Below, piece after piece: positions 30,374-39,005 of a DNA stretch of 42,959 nt. The notes beneath the pieces were generated by a model. That model made no database searches and had not been told where the DNA came from. It was given only the letters and a program-made list of their open reading frames with translations. This DNA comes from Actinomycetota bacterium (lineage in GTDB: Bacteria > Actinomycetota > Acidimicrobiia > Acidimicrobiales > CADCSY01): contig JADDQY010000071.1 in NCBI GenBank assembly GCA_016781135.1, positions 1 through 42,959 of the forward strand, in the 5' to 3' direction. Made by a program: the position numbers and the translations under genes. The first letter of the stretch is position 1. The number at the start of each line of letters is the position of its first letter.

Positions 30374-32230
30374 TCAGGCCAGCGAGTGGTGGCGGGCAGC
30401 CAGGGCCTTGACCGCGGCCGCCGAGATCCCGGCGCCGTCGAGGCCGAGCTCGGCGAGGATACGGTCGGGCTTGCCGTGGGGCAGGAACTCGCCCGGCACC
30501 CCGAGCACCAACACCGGTGGGCACCGCCGGTGCTCGGTGAGCTCGGCGATCCCCTCGGCGATCTGCGAGCCGATCCCACCGACCTTGATGCCGTCCTCCA
30601 CGGTGACCACCAGCCCGTGCTGGGCAGCATCGGCCAGCATCGCCGGGTCGAGGGGCTTGACCACCCGCACGTCCCACACCGTGGCAGCCATGCCCTGCTC
30701 GGCCAGGATGGCGGCGGCCTCCTCGGCAGCGGCCACCATCTTGCCGACGGCGAGGATGGCCACCTCGCCGTCGCCCTCGAGCACCCGGCGGGCCTCCAGA
30801 CCCCGGCCGACCTGGTCGGCAGGGACGTGGCGAGCCTCGGTCTTGGGCCAGCGCACGGCCGTTGGGCCAGTGGTGATCGACAGGGCCTCGCCCAGCATCA
30901 CCTCCAGCTCCTGGTACGACGACGGAGCGAACATGGTCATGCCCGGGACCTTCGTCAGCAGGGCCATGTCGAGGATCCCGTGGTGTGACGGTCCGTCGTC
31001 ACCTGTGACACCGGCCCGGTCGAGGCAGAACACCACCGGCTGGCGGTGGAGGCCGACGTCGAGGTTGACCTGGTCGAACGCCCGGGTGAAGAACGTGGAG
31101 TAGATCGCCACCACTGGCCGCAGTCCTCCCAGCGCCATGCCGGCGGCGGCGGTGACGGCGTGCTGCTCGGCGATGCCCACGTCGAGCAGCCGGTCGGGGA
31201 ACCGGGCCCCGAAGGGCAACAGCCCCGTCGAGTCGGGCATGGCCGCGGTGATGGCCATGATCCGGGGATCGGCCTCGGCGGCGGCGACCAGGGCGTCGCC
31301 GAACGCGGCGGTGTACGACCCGGGCTTGCACTCCGACATGTCGTGCAAGCGCTTGACCTCGTCGTCCTCGGCCAGCTTGTAGCCCCGCCCCTTCTGGGTG
31401 ACGAGGTGGACCACGATCGGGCCCTCGAACTCCGACGCCTGACGCAACGCCGTCTCCACCCGCTCGACGTCGTGCCCGTCGATCGGCCCCACGTAGCGCA
31501 CCCCGAGAGGCTCGAAGAACGCCGTCGGCTCGAAGATCTCCCGCACCGCCGCCTTGGCCCCCTCCACGCCCTTCTCGAGCGGCCGGCCCACGAGGGGGAA
31601 CGCCCGCAGCAGGTGCTCGAAGCGGCGCTGGCGGCGCATGTAGGTGGGGTTGAGCCGGATCCGGCTCAGGCTCTCGGAGAGCTTGGAAACCGTTGGGGCG
31701 TAGGAGCGGCCGTTGTCGTTGAGCACGATGATCACGTTGCGCCCGCTGTGGCCGAGGTTGTTGAGGCCCTCGTAGGCCATGCCGCCGGTGAGGGAGCCGT
31801 CGCCGATGACGGCGACGATGCGGCGCTGCTCGCCCCGGCGCTCCATGGCGGTGGCGATGCCGTGGGCGTAGCTCAAGATCGTGGAGGCGTGGCTGTTCTC
31901 CACCCAGTCGTGCTCGGACTCCTCCCGGCTCGGGTAGCCCGACAGGCCTCCCGCTTGGCGCAGCGAGGTGAACCCGCCGGCGCGTCCGGTGATGATCTTG
32001 TGGACGTAGCTCTGGTGGCCGGTGTCCCACAACAGGATGTCCCGAGGTGAGTCGAAGACCCGGTGAATGGCCATGGTCAGCTCGACCGCACCGAGGTTGG
32101 AGCCGAGGTGGCCGCCATGGGTCGACACCGCGTCGACGATGAACGCCCGGATCTCCTCCGCCAGTTGGTCGAGCTCGGCGTAGCTCAGCCGGCGAAGGTC
32201 GGCGGGGCTGGAGACGCTGTCGAGCAGCAT
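30374..32230 (-). CDS. dxs: 1-deoxy-D-xylulose-5-phosphate synthase
   Basis: DXS joins pyruvate and glyceraldehyde-3-phosphate using thiamine diphosphate, the first step of the MEP isoprenoid pathway. The 618-aa length is normal. HLGSNLGAVELTMAIH, WDTGHQSYVHKIITG and the ThDP motif GDGSLTGGMAYEGLNN with NDN are present. The second half has DVGIAEQHAVTAAAGMA and DRAGVTGDDGPSHHG. I chose ATG at 32230, which precedes the conserved LRRLSYAELDQLAEEIR; an in-frame start at 32293 is possible but would add a poorly conserved leader. It also makes ThDP precursors. It is monocistronic as far as visible. Confidence 0.96.
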   Translation of the reverse strand: MLLDSVSSPADLRRLSYAELDQLAEEIRAFIVDAVSTHGGHLGSNLGAVELTMAIHRVFDSPRDILLWDTGHQSYVHKIITGRAGGFTSLRQAGGLSGYPSREESEHDWVENSHASTILSYAHGIATAMERRGEQRRIVAVIGDGSLTGGMAYEGLNNLGHSGRNVIIVLNDNGRSYAPTVSKLSESLSRIRLNPTYMRRQRRFEHLLRAFPLVGRPLEKGVEGAKAAVREIFEPTAFFEPLGVRYVGPIDGHDVERVETALRQASEFEGPIVVHLVTQKGRGYKLAEDDEVKRLHDMSECKPGSYTAAFGDALVAAAEADPRIMAITAAMPDSTGLLPFGARFPDRLLDVGIAEQHAVTAAAGMALGGLRPVVAIYSTFFTRAFDQVNLDVGLHRQPVVFCLDRAGVTGDDGPSHHGILDMALLTKVPGMTMFAPSSYQELEVMLGEALSITTGPTAVRWPKTEARHVPADQVGRGLEARRVLEGDGEVAILAVGKMVAAAEEAAAILAEQGMAATVWDVRVVKPLDPAMLADAAQHGLVVTVEDGIKVGGIGSQIAEGIAELTEHRRCPPVLVLGVPGEFLPHGKPDRILAELGLDGAGISAAAVKALAARHHSLA

Positions 32231-32267
32231 GGTCGGGACGGGCTCCTCACCCTCGGCGATGGCGTCG

Positions 32268-32297
32268 ACGCTACCGGCGAGGAGCCGTCTCACCCAA
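32268..32297 (-). promoter_or_regulatory. Possible promoter of dxs
   Basis: On the minus strand TTGGGT (32297-32292) and TAGCGT (32273-32268) are separated by 18 bases, resembling weak -35 and -10 boxes. Transcription would begin about 30 bases before the dxs ATG. The match is partial and the spacer long, so this is tentative. Confidence 0.25.
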
Positions 32298-32456
32298 GCG
32301 GGGGCGCGGACAGGAAGGGTTTTTTCGGCTGGCGGTTGCCGCGGTGAGCTGGCGGTGAGCGAGACGCTTCCCCCTCCCCGCTCGTGCCACCGCAGCTCGG
32401 TACCGCCCGCCCCCCACGGCGCGAGTGCACTGGTGCACCCGCCAGACTCTCAGGCC

Positions 32457-33338
32457 ATGGCACTCACCACCAGGAAGGTCGGTCTCGGTCCGGTCGAGCT
32501 GGTCATCGCCGAGGCCGGCGCCGGCGGCCACCCACTGTTGTTGGTGCACGGCTTCACCGGGGCCAAGGAGGACTTCGTCGAGCACCTGCCCGCGCTTGCC
32601 GCCGCCGGGTGGCACGCGGTGGCGCCCGACCTGCGCGGCCACGGGACCAGCGACGCGCCCGACGATCCCCAGGCCTACGGCTTCGAGCTGCTCGCTCGGG
32701 ACCTGTTCGACCTTGCCGACGCCCTCGGGTGGCCCCGCTTCGTCCTCGTCGGGCACTCGATGGGCGGCATGGTGGCCCAAGTGGCCGCCCTGGCCGCACC
32801 TGATCGCCTCGAGGCCCTGGTGCTGATGAACACCTGCTCGGGCCCGGTCGAGTTCGACCGTGAGCTCGCCTTCGGTGCCGCCGCCCTGGTGCGCGAGCAC
32901 GGCATGGCGGTGCTGGTCCCGCTGATCGCCTCGTTGCCAGAGGGCAGCCCCCTCGACACCGCGGCCTCCCGCGACGTCCGCCAAACCCGCTTGAGCCCCC
33001 TGGGAGGCGACGACCCGGCGACGAGCTGGGCCGCCTACGGTGACGCCAAGCTGCTGGCGGCCTCGCCGGTGATGTTCGCCGCCATGGTCCCGGCCATGCT
33101 CGACGCCGCCGAGCGCCTCGACCCGTTGCGCCACCTGGCCGTGCCCACCCTCGTGGTGGTCGGCGAGCAGGACGCCGCCTTCTTCGAAGCCAGCCACCGT
33201 CTCGCCATGGCCATCCCCGGCGCTCGCTTCGAGGTCATCGCCGGCGCCGGGCACAACCCACAACACGAGCGACCCGACCTCTGGCTGGACGTTGTGCTGG
33301 CCTTCCTCGACGACGTCGTTCCCCCGGGACATCCGTAG
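32457..33338 (+). CDS. Alpha/beta-fold hydrolase
   Basis: A 293-aa hydrolase with the oxyanion-hole HGF motif (LLLVHGFTGAKEDF), the nucleophile elbow GHSMGGMVAQ, an Asp near VVVGEQDAAF and the catalytic His in GAGHNPQHERPD. It has no signal peptide. Such proteins are esterases, lactonases, C-C hydrolases or haloperoxidases; the motifs do not tell which. ATG at 32457 was chosen since it begins a normal N-terminal strand; the frame is open upstream to about 32229. It is divergent from dxs and convergent with the BON-domain gene. Confidence 0.88.
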   Translation: MALTTRKVGLGPVELVIAEAGAGGHPLLLVHGFTGAKEDFVEHLPALAAAGWHAVAPDLRGHGTSDAPDDPQAYGFELLARDLFDLADALGWPRFVLVGHSMGGMVAQVAALAAPDRLEALVLMNTCSGPVEFDRELAFGAAALVREHGMAVLVPLIASLPEGSPLDTAASRDVRQTRLSPLGGDDPATSWAAYGDAKLLAASPVMFAAMVPAMLDAAERLDPLRHLAVPTLVVVGEQDAAFFEASHRLAMAIPGARFEVIAGAGHNPQHERPDLWLDVVLAFLDDVVPPGHP

Positions 33339-33345
33339 GGCGCGG

Positions 33346-33714
33346 CTAGGGGCGGCGCACCTCGCGCTCTCGGATCTCGTCGCGCACCCGGGTGACGCCG
33401 CTGGCCCCGGTGGCGATCTCCACCACGGCGTCGTGCACCTCGGGGGTGACGCTGCCGCCCAGGACGGCAACCCCGTCGAGCACCTCGACGTCCAGCCCGT
33501 CCACCTCACGGGTGCGGGGGTCGCCCTTGAGCCGGGCCCGGAGGCGCCCCTCGGCGAGCACGTCACGCTGATCGCCGGCCACCACCCGGGGCGCTGCCCT
33601 CGCTGCCCACCCGGCCCACCCGGCGATCTCCTTGCGATGCTGCCAGGCCCACAGGGCGGCACCGATCCGGCTGACGGGCAGCGCCGGTAGCAGCGAACTG
33701 CGAAAAAGTCCCAT
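33346..33714 (-). CDS. BON-domain protein
   Basis: A 122-aa protein with a C-terminal BON domain (about 55-120). The segment RLKGDPRTREVDGLDVEVLDGVAVLGGSVTPEVHDAVVEIATG carries the pattern of a small alpha/beta module that binds phospholipid or other ligands in OsmY-like proteins. The N-terminal half is hydrophobic-basic (LLPALPVSRIGAALWAW) and may contact the membrane; no clear signal peptide cleavage site is seen. ATG at 33714 was preferred over an upstream start at 33744. The function is unknown. It converges with the alpha/beta hydrolase gene, 7 bp apart. Confidence 0.75.
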   Translation of the reverse strand: MGLFRSSLLPALPVSRIGAALWAWQHRKEIAGWAGWAARAAPRVVAGDQRDVLAEGRLRARLKGDPRTREVDGLDVEVLDGVAVLGGSVTPEVHDAVVEIATGASGVTRVRDEIREREVRRP

Positions 33715-33927
33715 CGCGGCAGTGTGCCCCAAGAGAGCGGTCAACGACCGCTCTCCGCCTCTGGTGGAGAACCACGGCCTGGCCCGGTGACGTGCCCGGA
33801 GAACAGCGGCAGGGTCGATCTCCGGCTCCTGGTGGTCGCCGCCGTCGGGGCAACCGCCCGCCCCTCGGTCCCGCCTCTAAGCTGCGCTGCCGTGACCCCG
33901 AACGACCGGCGACGGGGTCGCTGAGGC

Positions 33928-34827
33928 GTGCCGATCCTGCACGCGATCGTCCTCGGCCTCGTCCAGGGGCTCTCGGAGTTCCTCCCGATCTCCTCCAGCG
34001 CCCACCTCGAGGTCGTCCCGTGGCTGCTCGGCTGGGACGACTTCGCTGCTCGCCCCGACCTCGAGATCACCTTCGACGTGGCCTTGCACGTCGGCACCTT
34101 CGTCGGCGCCGTCGCCTACTTCCGCCACGACGTGGTGCGGCTGGCCCGCGGCGGTGTGAACGCCCTGCGAGCCCGCCGGGTGGCGACGGAGGTGGCGGTC
34201 AGCGAGGTGTCCGTGCCGCCGGCGCGGGGCGCCAGCACGGGGCCGGAGGAGCCCGACGACGGACGCCTCGCCTGGCTGCTGATCGCCTCCTCGGTGCCCG
34301 CCGCCCTCGTCGGCGGGCTGTTCGGGGAGGTCTTCGCCGGCATCGGCGAGACGAAGTGGCTGGTGGGGGTGCTCCTCGCCGGCTTCGGGCTCGTGCTGTT
34401 GTGGGCCGACCGCCTCGGTGGCGATCGCGGGGCCGAGGACTTCTCCATGCGTGACGCGCTCACCATGGGCGTGGCGCAGGCCCTGGCCCTCCAGCCCGGC
34501 GTCTCGCGCTCGGGCGTGACGATCACCGCCGCTCGGCGACTGGGGTTCCGACGCGAGGCAGCTGCCCGGCTGTCGTTCCTGATGAGCCTGCCCGTCATCG
34601 CCGGTGCCGCCCTCTACAAGGGCCTCGATCTGCTCGTGGCCGGGGGCATCCCCGCCGGCTTCGGCGGCGCCTTCGCCTGGGGCGTCGCCACCTCGGCCAT
34701 CACCGGTTGGGCGGCGGTGTGGGGCACCCTGCGCCTGGTCCGCACCCGCACCTTCACCCCCTTCGTGATCTACCGAGCGCTGGCGGGCGCCGCCATCGTC
34801 GCCGTGGCGATCACCGGCTGGCGCTGA
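33928..34827 (+). CDS. uppP: Undecaprenyl-diphosphatase (BacA/UppP)
   Basis: UppP dephosphorylates undecaprenyl diphosphate to recycle the lipid carrier of cell-wall synthesis. The 299-aa membrane protein has the two family signatures: GLSEFLPISSSAHLEVVPWLLGW near the N-terminus and LQPGVSRSGVTITAARRLGFRREAAARLSFLMSLPV later, with the catalytic Glu, Ser and Arg. A polar loop of about 50 residues (around 75-115) separates the early helices and is rather long. GTG start. Its 3' end overlaps the stop of the convergent SAF-domain gene by 17 bp. Confidence 0.95.
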   Translation: MPILHAIVLGLVQGLSEFLPISSSAHLEVVPWLLGWDDFAARPDLEITFDVALHVGTFVGAVAYFRHDVVRLARGGVNALRARRVATEVAVSEVSVPPARGASTGPEEPDDGRLAWLLIASSVPAALVGGLFGEVFAGIGETKWLVGVLLAGFGLVLLWADRLGGDRGAEDFSMRDALTMGVAQALALQPGVSRSGVTITAARRLGFRREAAARLSFLMSLPVIAGAALYKGLDLLVAGGIPAGFGGAFAWGVATSAITGWAAVWGTLRLVRTRTFTPFVIYRALAGAAIVAVAITGWR

Positions 34828-35461
34828 GCACGAGCGTCACCACCCCGGCGGTGAGGGCGAAGGCCACGCGCGACGCCTCGGGCTCGTGCACCGCCAGGGT
34901 GACCGCCTCCTCGCCCACCTCGAGGACCATCGCCGCACGGGCGACCGGGAAGGTCGGCTCCCCGTCACCCACGGTGTCGGGGTCGAAGGTGACGAGCACG
35001 TCGACGGCGTCGCCAGGTTCCAGCGACAGGCCACCCGAACCGTTGGGCACGGCGATGCCGACGGTGCCGGCAGGCAGGGCCGCCGCCAGGGCCGACAGCC
35101 CGGCGGGAGCCAGCCGGGTGGCGACCACCGCCTCACCTCGGGCGATGGCGGCCACCACGGTCTGGCCCTCGGCCGGGCCCTCCAGCGCCTCGGAGGGCAC
35201 CAGGGCAAGCGGGCGGTGCTCGACACGGGCGACGCCCGGGCCGAGCACGGCGCCGGGCTCGAGATCGGCGGCGGCCACCAGCGTCGGGCGCAGGACTCCC
35301 CAGCGGACGGCCTCAGCCCGCGCCTGGCCGACGAAGCGGGCCATGGTGAGACCGGTGCCGGCGGCCACCACCAGGGCGGCCAGCCAGAACAGCGACGGTC
35401 TGCGCGCCAGGCGGGGCCGAGCGCGACCGAGCGGAGGACGGGGAACGGTGGAGACGGGCAC
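34811..35461 (-). CDS. SAF-domain protein, CpaB/RcpC-like
   Basis: A 216-aa protein with one N-terminal membrane helix (LFWLAALVVAAGTGLTMA) followed by an SAF domain. The domain shows LVAAADLEPGAVLGPGVARVEHRPLALVP...GQTVVAAIARGEAVVATRLAP and a C-terminal part with SLEPGDAVDVLVTFD. This is the pattern of the Flp pilus assembly protein CpaB. No other pilus gene is in the window, so it may serve another envelope function. GTG at 35461 was chosen for a GAGGAG site 5 bases upstream; a GTG at 35524 lacks one. In Streptomyces a similar gene lies near fmdB and mtnP (from memory), as here. Confidence 0.8.
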   Translation of the reverse strand: MPVSTVPRPPLGRARPRLARRPSLFWLAALVVAAGTGLTMARFVGQARAEAVRWGVLRPTLVAAADLEPGAVLGPGVARVEHRPLALVPSEALEGPAEGQTVVAAIARGEAVVATRLAPAGLSALAAALPAGTVGIAVPNGSGGLSLEPGDAVDVLVTFDPDTVGDGEPTFPVARAAMVLEVGEEAVTLAVHEPEASRVAFALTAGVVTLVLSASR

Positions 35462-35568
35462 TGGCGCTCCTCGGGCAGGCTGGTGCTGCGGCGGGGGAAG
35501 CGCGACGGGCAGGTTAGACCTCACGAGGGTGGGCCGGAAAGGGGGCAAGGGCCCCGGTGGCGTGAGCG

Positions 35569-36375
35569 CTAGGGCACCATCCCGTTGGGCGCCGCCGCGC
35601 AGGCGCAGCTGGCGGCGTCCTGGGGTTCGATGCGCTCGATGGCGGTGAACAGCAACTGACGCAGCCGGCCCAGGTTCTCCTCGGAGATGCTGAACACCGT
35701 CTCTTGGGAGACCGGTCCGGCCCCGTCGAGGTCCTCGATCCCGGCGTCGTAGTCGGTGATGAGCGCCACCGTGGCGTAGCACATGCCCAGCTCCCGGGCG
35801 AGCACCGCCTCGGGGCACTGGGTCATGTTGACGACCTCCCAGCCCTGGGCCCGGTGCCAGCGCGACTCGGCGCGGGTGGAGAAGCGGGGGCCCTGGACGA
35901 CCACCACCGTCCCGCCGTCGAGGGCACGGACCTCGCGGCTCCGAGCGGCCGCCACCAGCGCCGCCCGCAGCTCCGGGCAGTAGGGCTCGGCGAAGGCCAC
36001 GTGGTTGGCGGTGGGCCCGTCGAAGAAGGTGCCGGGGCGACCCCACGTACGGTCGACGAACTGGTCGCAGACCACGAAGTCGCCGGGGTGGACGTGGGGC
36101 TGCAGCGAACCGGCGGCGCAGGGACCGAGCACGCGGCGCACCCCGAAGGCGTGCAGCGCCCAGAGGTTGGCCCGGTAGTTGATGCGATGCGGCGGGTGCT
36201 CGTGGGCGGCACCGTGGCGAGGCAGGAAGGCGACGTCACGGTCGTGGAGCCGCCCGAAGGTCACCGGCGCCGACGGCGGTCCGAAGGGAGTGTCGAGCGT
36301 GTGCTGCTCGACGTCGTCGAGGAAGTGGTAGAACCCGGAGCCGCCGAGGACGCCGAGCGACGCGCTAGGCGGCAC
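35569..36375 (-). CDS. mtnP: S-methyl-5'-thioadenosine phosphorylase (MTAP/PNP)
   Basis: A 268-aa trimeric-type nucleoside phosphorylase. It shows LGVLGGSGFYHFLDDV, PRHGAAHEHPPHRINYRANLWAL with the phosphate-binding HG and His residues, VVVVQGPRFSTRAES, the NMTQCPEAVLARELGMCYA motif and TDYDAG. The Asp residues of TDYD favour adenine over hypoxanthine, supporting methylthioadenosine. The C-terminus carries a Cys-x-Cys (SCACAAAP). Its product would be methylthioribose-1-phosphate; MtnA is not in the window. GTG at 36375 lies 2 bases after the FmdB stop. The enzyme may also take 5'-deoxyadenosine released by radical SAM enzymes such as MoaA (inference). Confidence 0.93.
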   Translation of the reverse strand: MPPSASLGVLGGSGFYHFLDDVEQHTLDTPFGPPSAPVTFGRLHDRDVAFLPRHGAAHEHPPHRINYRANLWALHAFGVRRVLGPCAAGSLQPHVHPGDFVVCDQFVDRTWGRPGTFFDGPTANHVAFAEPYCPELRAALVAAARSREVRALDGGTVVVVQGPRFSTRAESRWHRAQGWEVVNMTQCPEAVLARELGMCYATVALITDYDAGIEDLDGAGPVSQETVFSISEENLGRLRQLLFTAIERIEPQDAASCACAAAPNGMVP

Positions 36376-36377
36376 TC

Positions 36378-36764
36378 CTAGGCGGACTTGGCGGAGGGGT
36401 TCGACGCGCTCGACGAGCCTGGGCTCGAACCCTTCGCTTCCTTGGTGGCGCTGGTTCCGGCGTCCTTGACCGCCGACGAGCCGCCGTCGGTGCCGGCCGA
36501 GCCCGCCCCGTCTCCGCTCGTGGCCGAGGAGCTGTCGCCGTCGGCGCCACCCGCCGTGGAGGACGCCCCGGAGCCCGAGGTGGCCGGGGCTCGGCTGTCG
36601 GTCTTGTAGAACCCGCTGCCCTTGAACGAGATCCCGATGCTGCCGAAGACCTTGCGCAGCTGGCCGCCGCAGCTCGGGCACTGCGACAGGGGCTCGTCGT
36701 CGAAGCGCTGGACGACCTCGAGATGCGTGTCACAGCTCCGGCAGGCGTACTCGTAGGTGGGCAA
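36378..36764 (-). CDS. FmdB-type zinc ribbon protein
   Basis: A 128-aa protein. The first ~55 residues are an FmdB-like zinc ribbon (PTYEYACRSCDTHLEVVQ...CPSCGGQLRKVF) with two CxxC pairs. GISFKGSGFY, the typical end of the family core, follows. The remaining ~70 residues are a low-complexity Ser/Gly/Ala/Asp tail, probably disordered. FmdB proteins are proposed regulators or small nucleic-acid or protein-binding factors; function unproven. The start is TTG at 36764, supported by GGAGG 7 bases upstream and the invariant PTYEY right after it. It is coupled to mtnP downstream and diverges from the diguanylate cyclase gene. Confidence 0.9.
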   Translation of the reverse strand: MPTYEYACRSCDTHLEVVQRFDDEPLSQCPSCGGQLRKVFGSIGISFKGSGFYKTDSRAPATSGSGASSTAGGADGDSSSATSGDGAGSAGTDGGSSAVKDAGTSATKEAKGSSPGSSSASNPSAKSA

Positions 36765-36802
36765 CCCAGGTCCTCCGCGGCCGGCGGTACCACCACCGCC
36801 AA

Positions 36803-38116
36803 GTGAACGGCTCCCGGTCGGGAGCACCGGTAGGGGCGAGGGCCAGTGTACCGCTGGCATGCTCGTACCATGGAGCCGGTGGGACGCGTGCCTCGGCGCC
36901 GAGGGCCGGTGCCCTCACCCAGCCCCTGACCATCTGGGGTCGCCTGCGGCTGGTGGCGGCGGCCGTGGTGTTGCTGCCGTTGGGGGCGCTGGCGGCCGCG
37001 GCGGCCGGGGGCATCGGCGACGAGTGGCACCTCGGCTTCGCCGTCTCGGCCGTCGCCGGCGTCCTGGTCGGCGCCGTCGTCTGGCGCATCTCCCGTCAGG
37101 TGGCCACCTACGTGGAGGAGCTCGAACGGAGCCGCACCGATTTCCGCCTCGCCCTCACCCGCCTCGGCAAGGCACTCGAGTCGTCCGACGACCGCCGGGC
37201 GCTGCTTGACGTGGTCCTGGAGAGCACCCAGGCGATCCTCGACGCCGACGCCGCGGTGTTCTTCGCCGACAGGGGCAACCACCTGGTGGCGAAGGTGGCC
37301 CGGGGGACCGACGACGTGCTCGAGCGGCGGGTCGCCCACGGCGTCGGCCTTGCCGGCAGTGTCGCCGCTTCCGGCGCACCGGCCCGGTGGCCGAGAGGAG
37401 GCCTTGCCCCCACCCCGCCCGAGCCCTCGACGTCCACCGCGCTGGCGGTGCCGCTGTACGCCGCCGGCCACCTGTTCGGGGTGCTCGGCCTCTACGGACG
37501 CTCCCGCCCCTTCAGCGCCGACGACCTCGACCTCATCACCGAGTTCGCTCGCCAGGCCCAGGCCCCGATCGACCGGACGTTCCTCCACGAGGAGGCCCGG
37601 CGGCTGTCGATCACCGACGGCCTCACCGGGCTGTGGAACCGCCGCCACCTGGACCTGCGCTGCTCCGAGGAGCTCGATCGGGCCGCCCGCTTCGGCGAGG
37701 AGTTCGCCCTGGTCATGTGCGACCTCGACGACTTCAGTGACGTCAACAACCGCCACGGCCACCAGGTGGGCGACGCCGTGCTGGTCGAGGTCTCGAACCG
37801 CCTGGCCAGCTCCACCCGTCAGGTCGACCTGGTGGCGCGCTACGGAGGCGAGGAGTTCGTGCTGTTGCTGCCCCGCACCGACCCGGCCGGCGCTCTCGAG
37901 GTGGCCGAGAAGGTGCGCGCCGCCATCGGCCAGCGACCCATCGCCACCGACGCCGGTCCGCTTTCGGTCACCGTCTCGCTCGGCGTGGCCAGCCACCCTG
38001 GCGACGGCACGACCGTCACCGCGTTGGTGGCCGCCGCCGACGCGGCGCTGTACCGGGCCAAGGCGGCGGGGAAGAATCAGGTCTGCGTCGCCCTGACCCC
38101 TACCGGAGGTAGCTGA
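36803..38116 (+). CDS. Membrane diguanylate cyclase (GAF-GGDEF)
   Basis: A 437-aa protein that likely makes cyclic di-GMP. Two membrane helices (about 48-70 and 76-95) precede a short coiled segment and a GAF domain (about 120-260). The GGDEF domain (about 265-430) has LTGLWNRRHLDL, FALVMCDLDDFSDVNNRHGHQVGD and the active YGGEEF. The inhibitory I-site RxxD (RQVD) lies five residues before GGEEF, so product inhibition is expected. GTG at 36803 is the only convincing in-frame start before the helices, but the first 40 residues look unconserved, so it could be later. No c-di-GMP effector is nearby. Confidence 0.88.
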   Translation: MNGSRSGAPVGARASVPLACSYHGAGGTRASAPRAGALTQPLTIWGRLRLVAAAVVLLPLGALAAAAAGGIGDEWHLGFAVSAVAGVLVGAVVWRISRQVATYVEELERSRTDFRLALTRLGKALESSDDRRALLDVVLESTQAILDADAAVFFADRGNHLVAKVARGTDDVLERRVAHGVGLAGSVAASGAPARWPRGGLAPTPPEPSTSTALAVPLYAAGHLFGVLGLYGRSRPFSADDLDLITEFARQAQAPIDRTFLHEEARRLSITDGLTGLWNRRHLDLRCSEELDRAARFGEEFALVMCDLDDFSDVNNRHGHQVGDAVLVEVSNRLASSTRQVDLVARYGGEEFVLLLPRTDPAGALEVAEKVRAAIGQRPIATDAGPLSVTVSLGVASHPGDGTTVTALVAAADAALYRAKAAGKNQVCVALTPTGGS

Positions 38117-39001
38117 GTGAACCCGTCCGTTCGTACTGCCGTCATCCCCGCCGCCGGGCTCGGGACCCGCTTCCTCCCGGCCACCAAGGCGCAGCCCAAG
38201 GAGATGCTGGCCGTGGTCGACCGGCCGGCCATCCAGTACGTGGTGGAGGAGGCGGTCGCCGCCGGCCTCGACGACGTGCTGGTCGTGACCAGCCGCGGGA
38301 AGTCGGCCATCGAGGACCACTTCGACCGCTTGCCCGAGCTCGAGGCCGAGCTCGACCGCAAGGGCAAGCACGACGCCCTCGACACGGTGGTGGCGCTGGC
38401 GCAGGGCCCCCGCATGCACTACGTGCGCCAGGGCGAGCCCCTCGGCCTGGGCCACGCCATCGCCATGGCCGCCGACCACGTCGGCGGGTCGCCCTTCGCC
38501 GTGTTGTTGCCCGACGACCTGATGGTCGACGACGCCGCCTTGTTGCGGGGAATGCTCGCCGCCCACCGCGAGCGGGGCGCTTCGGTGATCGCCCTGAAAA
38601 AGGTCCCGAGCGACGAGATCTCGGCCTACGGCTGCCCCCGGGTCGAGCCGGTCGACGGGTCGCTCGTGCGCATCCAGGAGATCGTGGAGAAGCCCTCGCC
38701 CGAGGACGCGCCCTCCGACCTGGCGGTCACCGGGCGCTACGTCTTCGGCCCCGCCATCTTCGACGCCCTGGGCAAAGTGGAGCCGGGCAAGGGCGGCGAG
38801 ATCCAGCTGACCGACGCCATCGGGACGCTGGCGGCGTCCGAGCCCGTCTACGGCTGGGTGTTCAGCGACGGCCGCTACGACGTGGGCACGCCGCTCGACC
38901 ACCTGCGGGCTACGGTCGAGATCGCCCTGGCCCGGCCTGAGCTGCGCTCGACGTTCGGGCCGTTCCTGGCCGACGCCGTCCGCCGTCACGGGCTGGGCTA
39001 G
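38117..39001 (+). CDS. galU: UTP-glucose-1-phosphate uridylyltransferase
   Basis: A 294-aa nucleotidyltransferase that makes UDP-glucose for glycans and glycogen-related pathways. The nucleotide loop VIPAAGLGTRFLPATKAQPKEML and DRPAIQYVVEEAV are characteristic. QGEPLGLGHAI, LLPDDLM, the IVEKP motif and PVYGWVFSDGRYDVGTP are also typical. The GTG start directly follows the TGA of the GGDEF gene, and moeA starts 5 bases after its stop. The galU-moeA order is common in Actinomycetota. Confidence 0.96.
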   Translation: MNPSVRTAVIPAAGLGTRFLPATKAQPKEMLAVVDRPAIQYVVEEAVAAGLDDVLVVTSRGKSAIEDHFDRLPELEAELDRKGKHDALDTVVALAQGPRMHYVRQGEPLGLGHAIAMAADHVGGSPFAVLLPDDLMVDDAALLRGMLAAHRERGASVIALKKVPSDEISAYGCPRVEPVDGSLVRIQEIVEKPSPEDAPSDLAVTGRYVFGPAIFDALGKVEPGKGGEIQLTDAIGTLAASEPVYGWVFSDGRYDVGTPLDHLRATVEIALARPELRSTFGPFLADAVRRHGLG

Positions 39002-39005
39002 CCCG

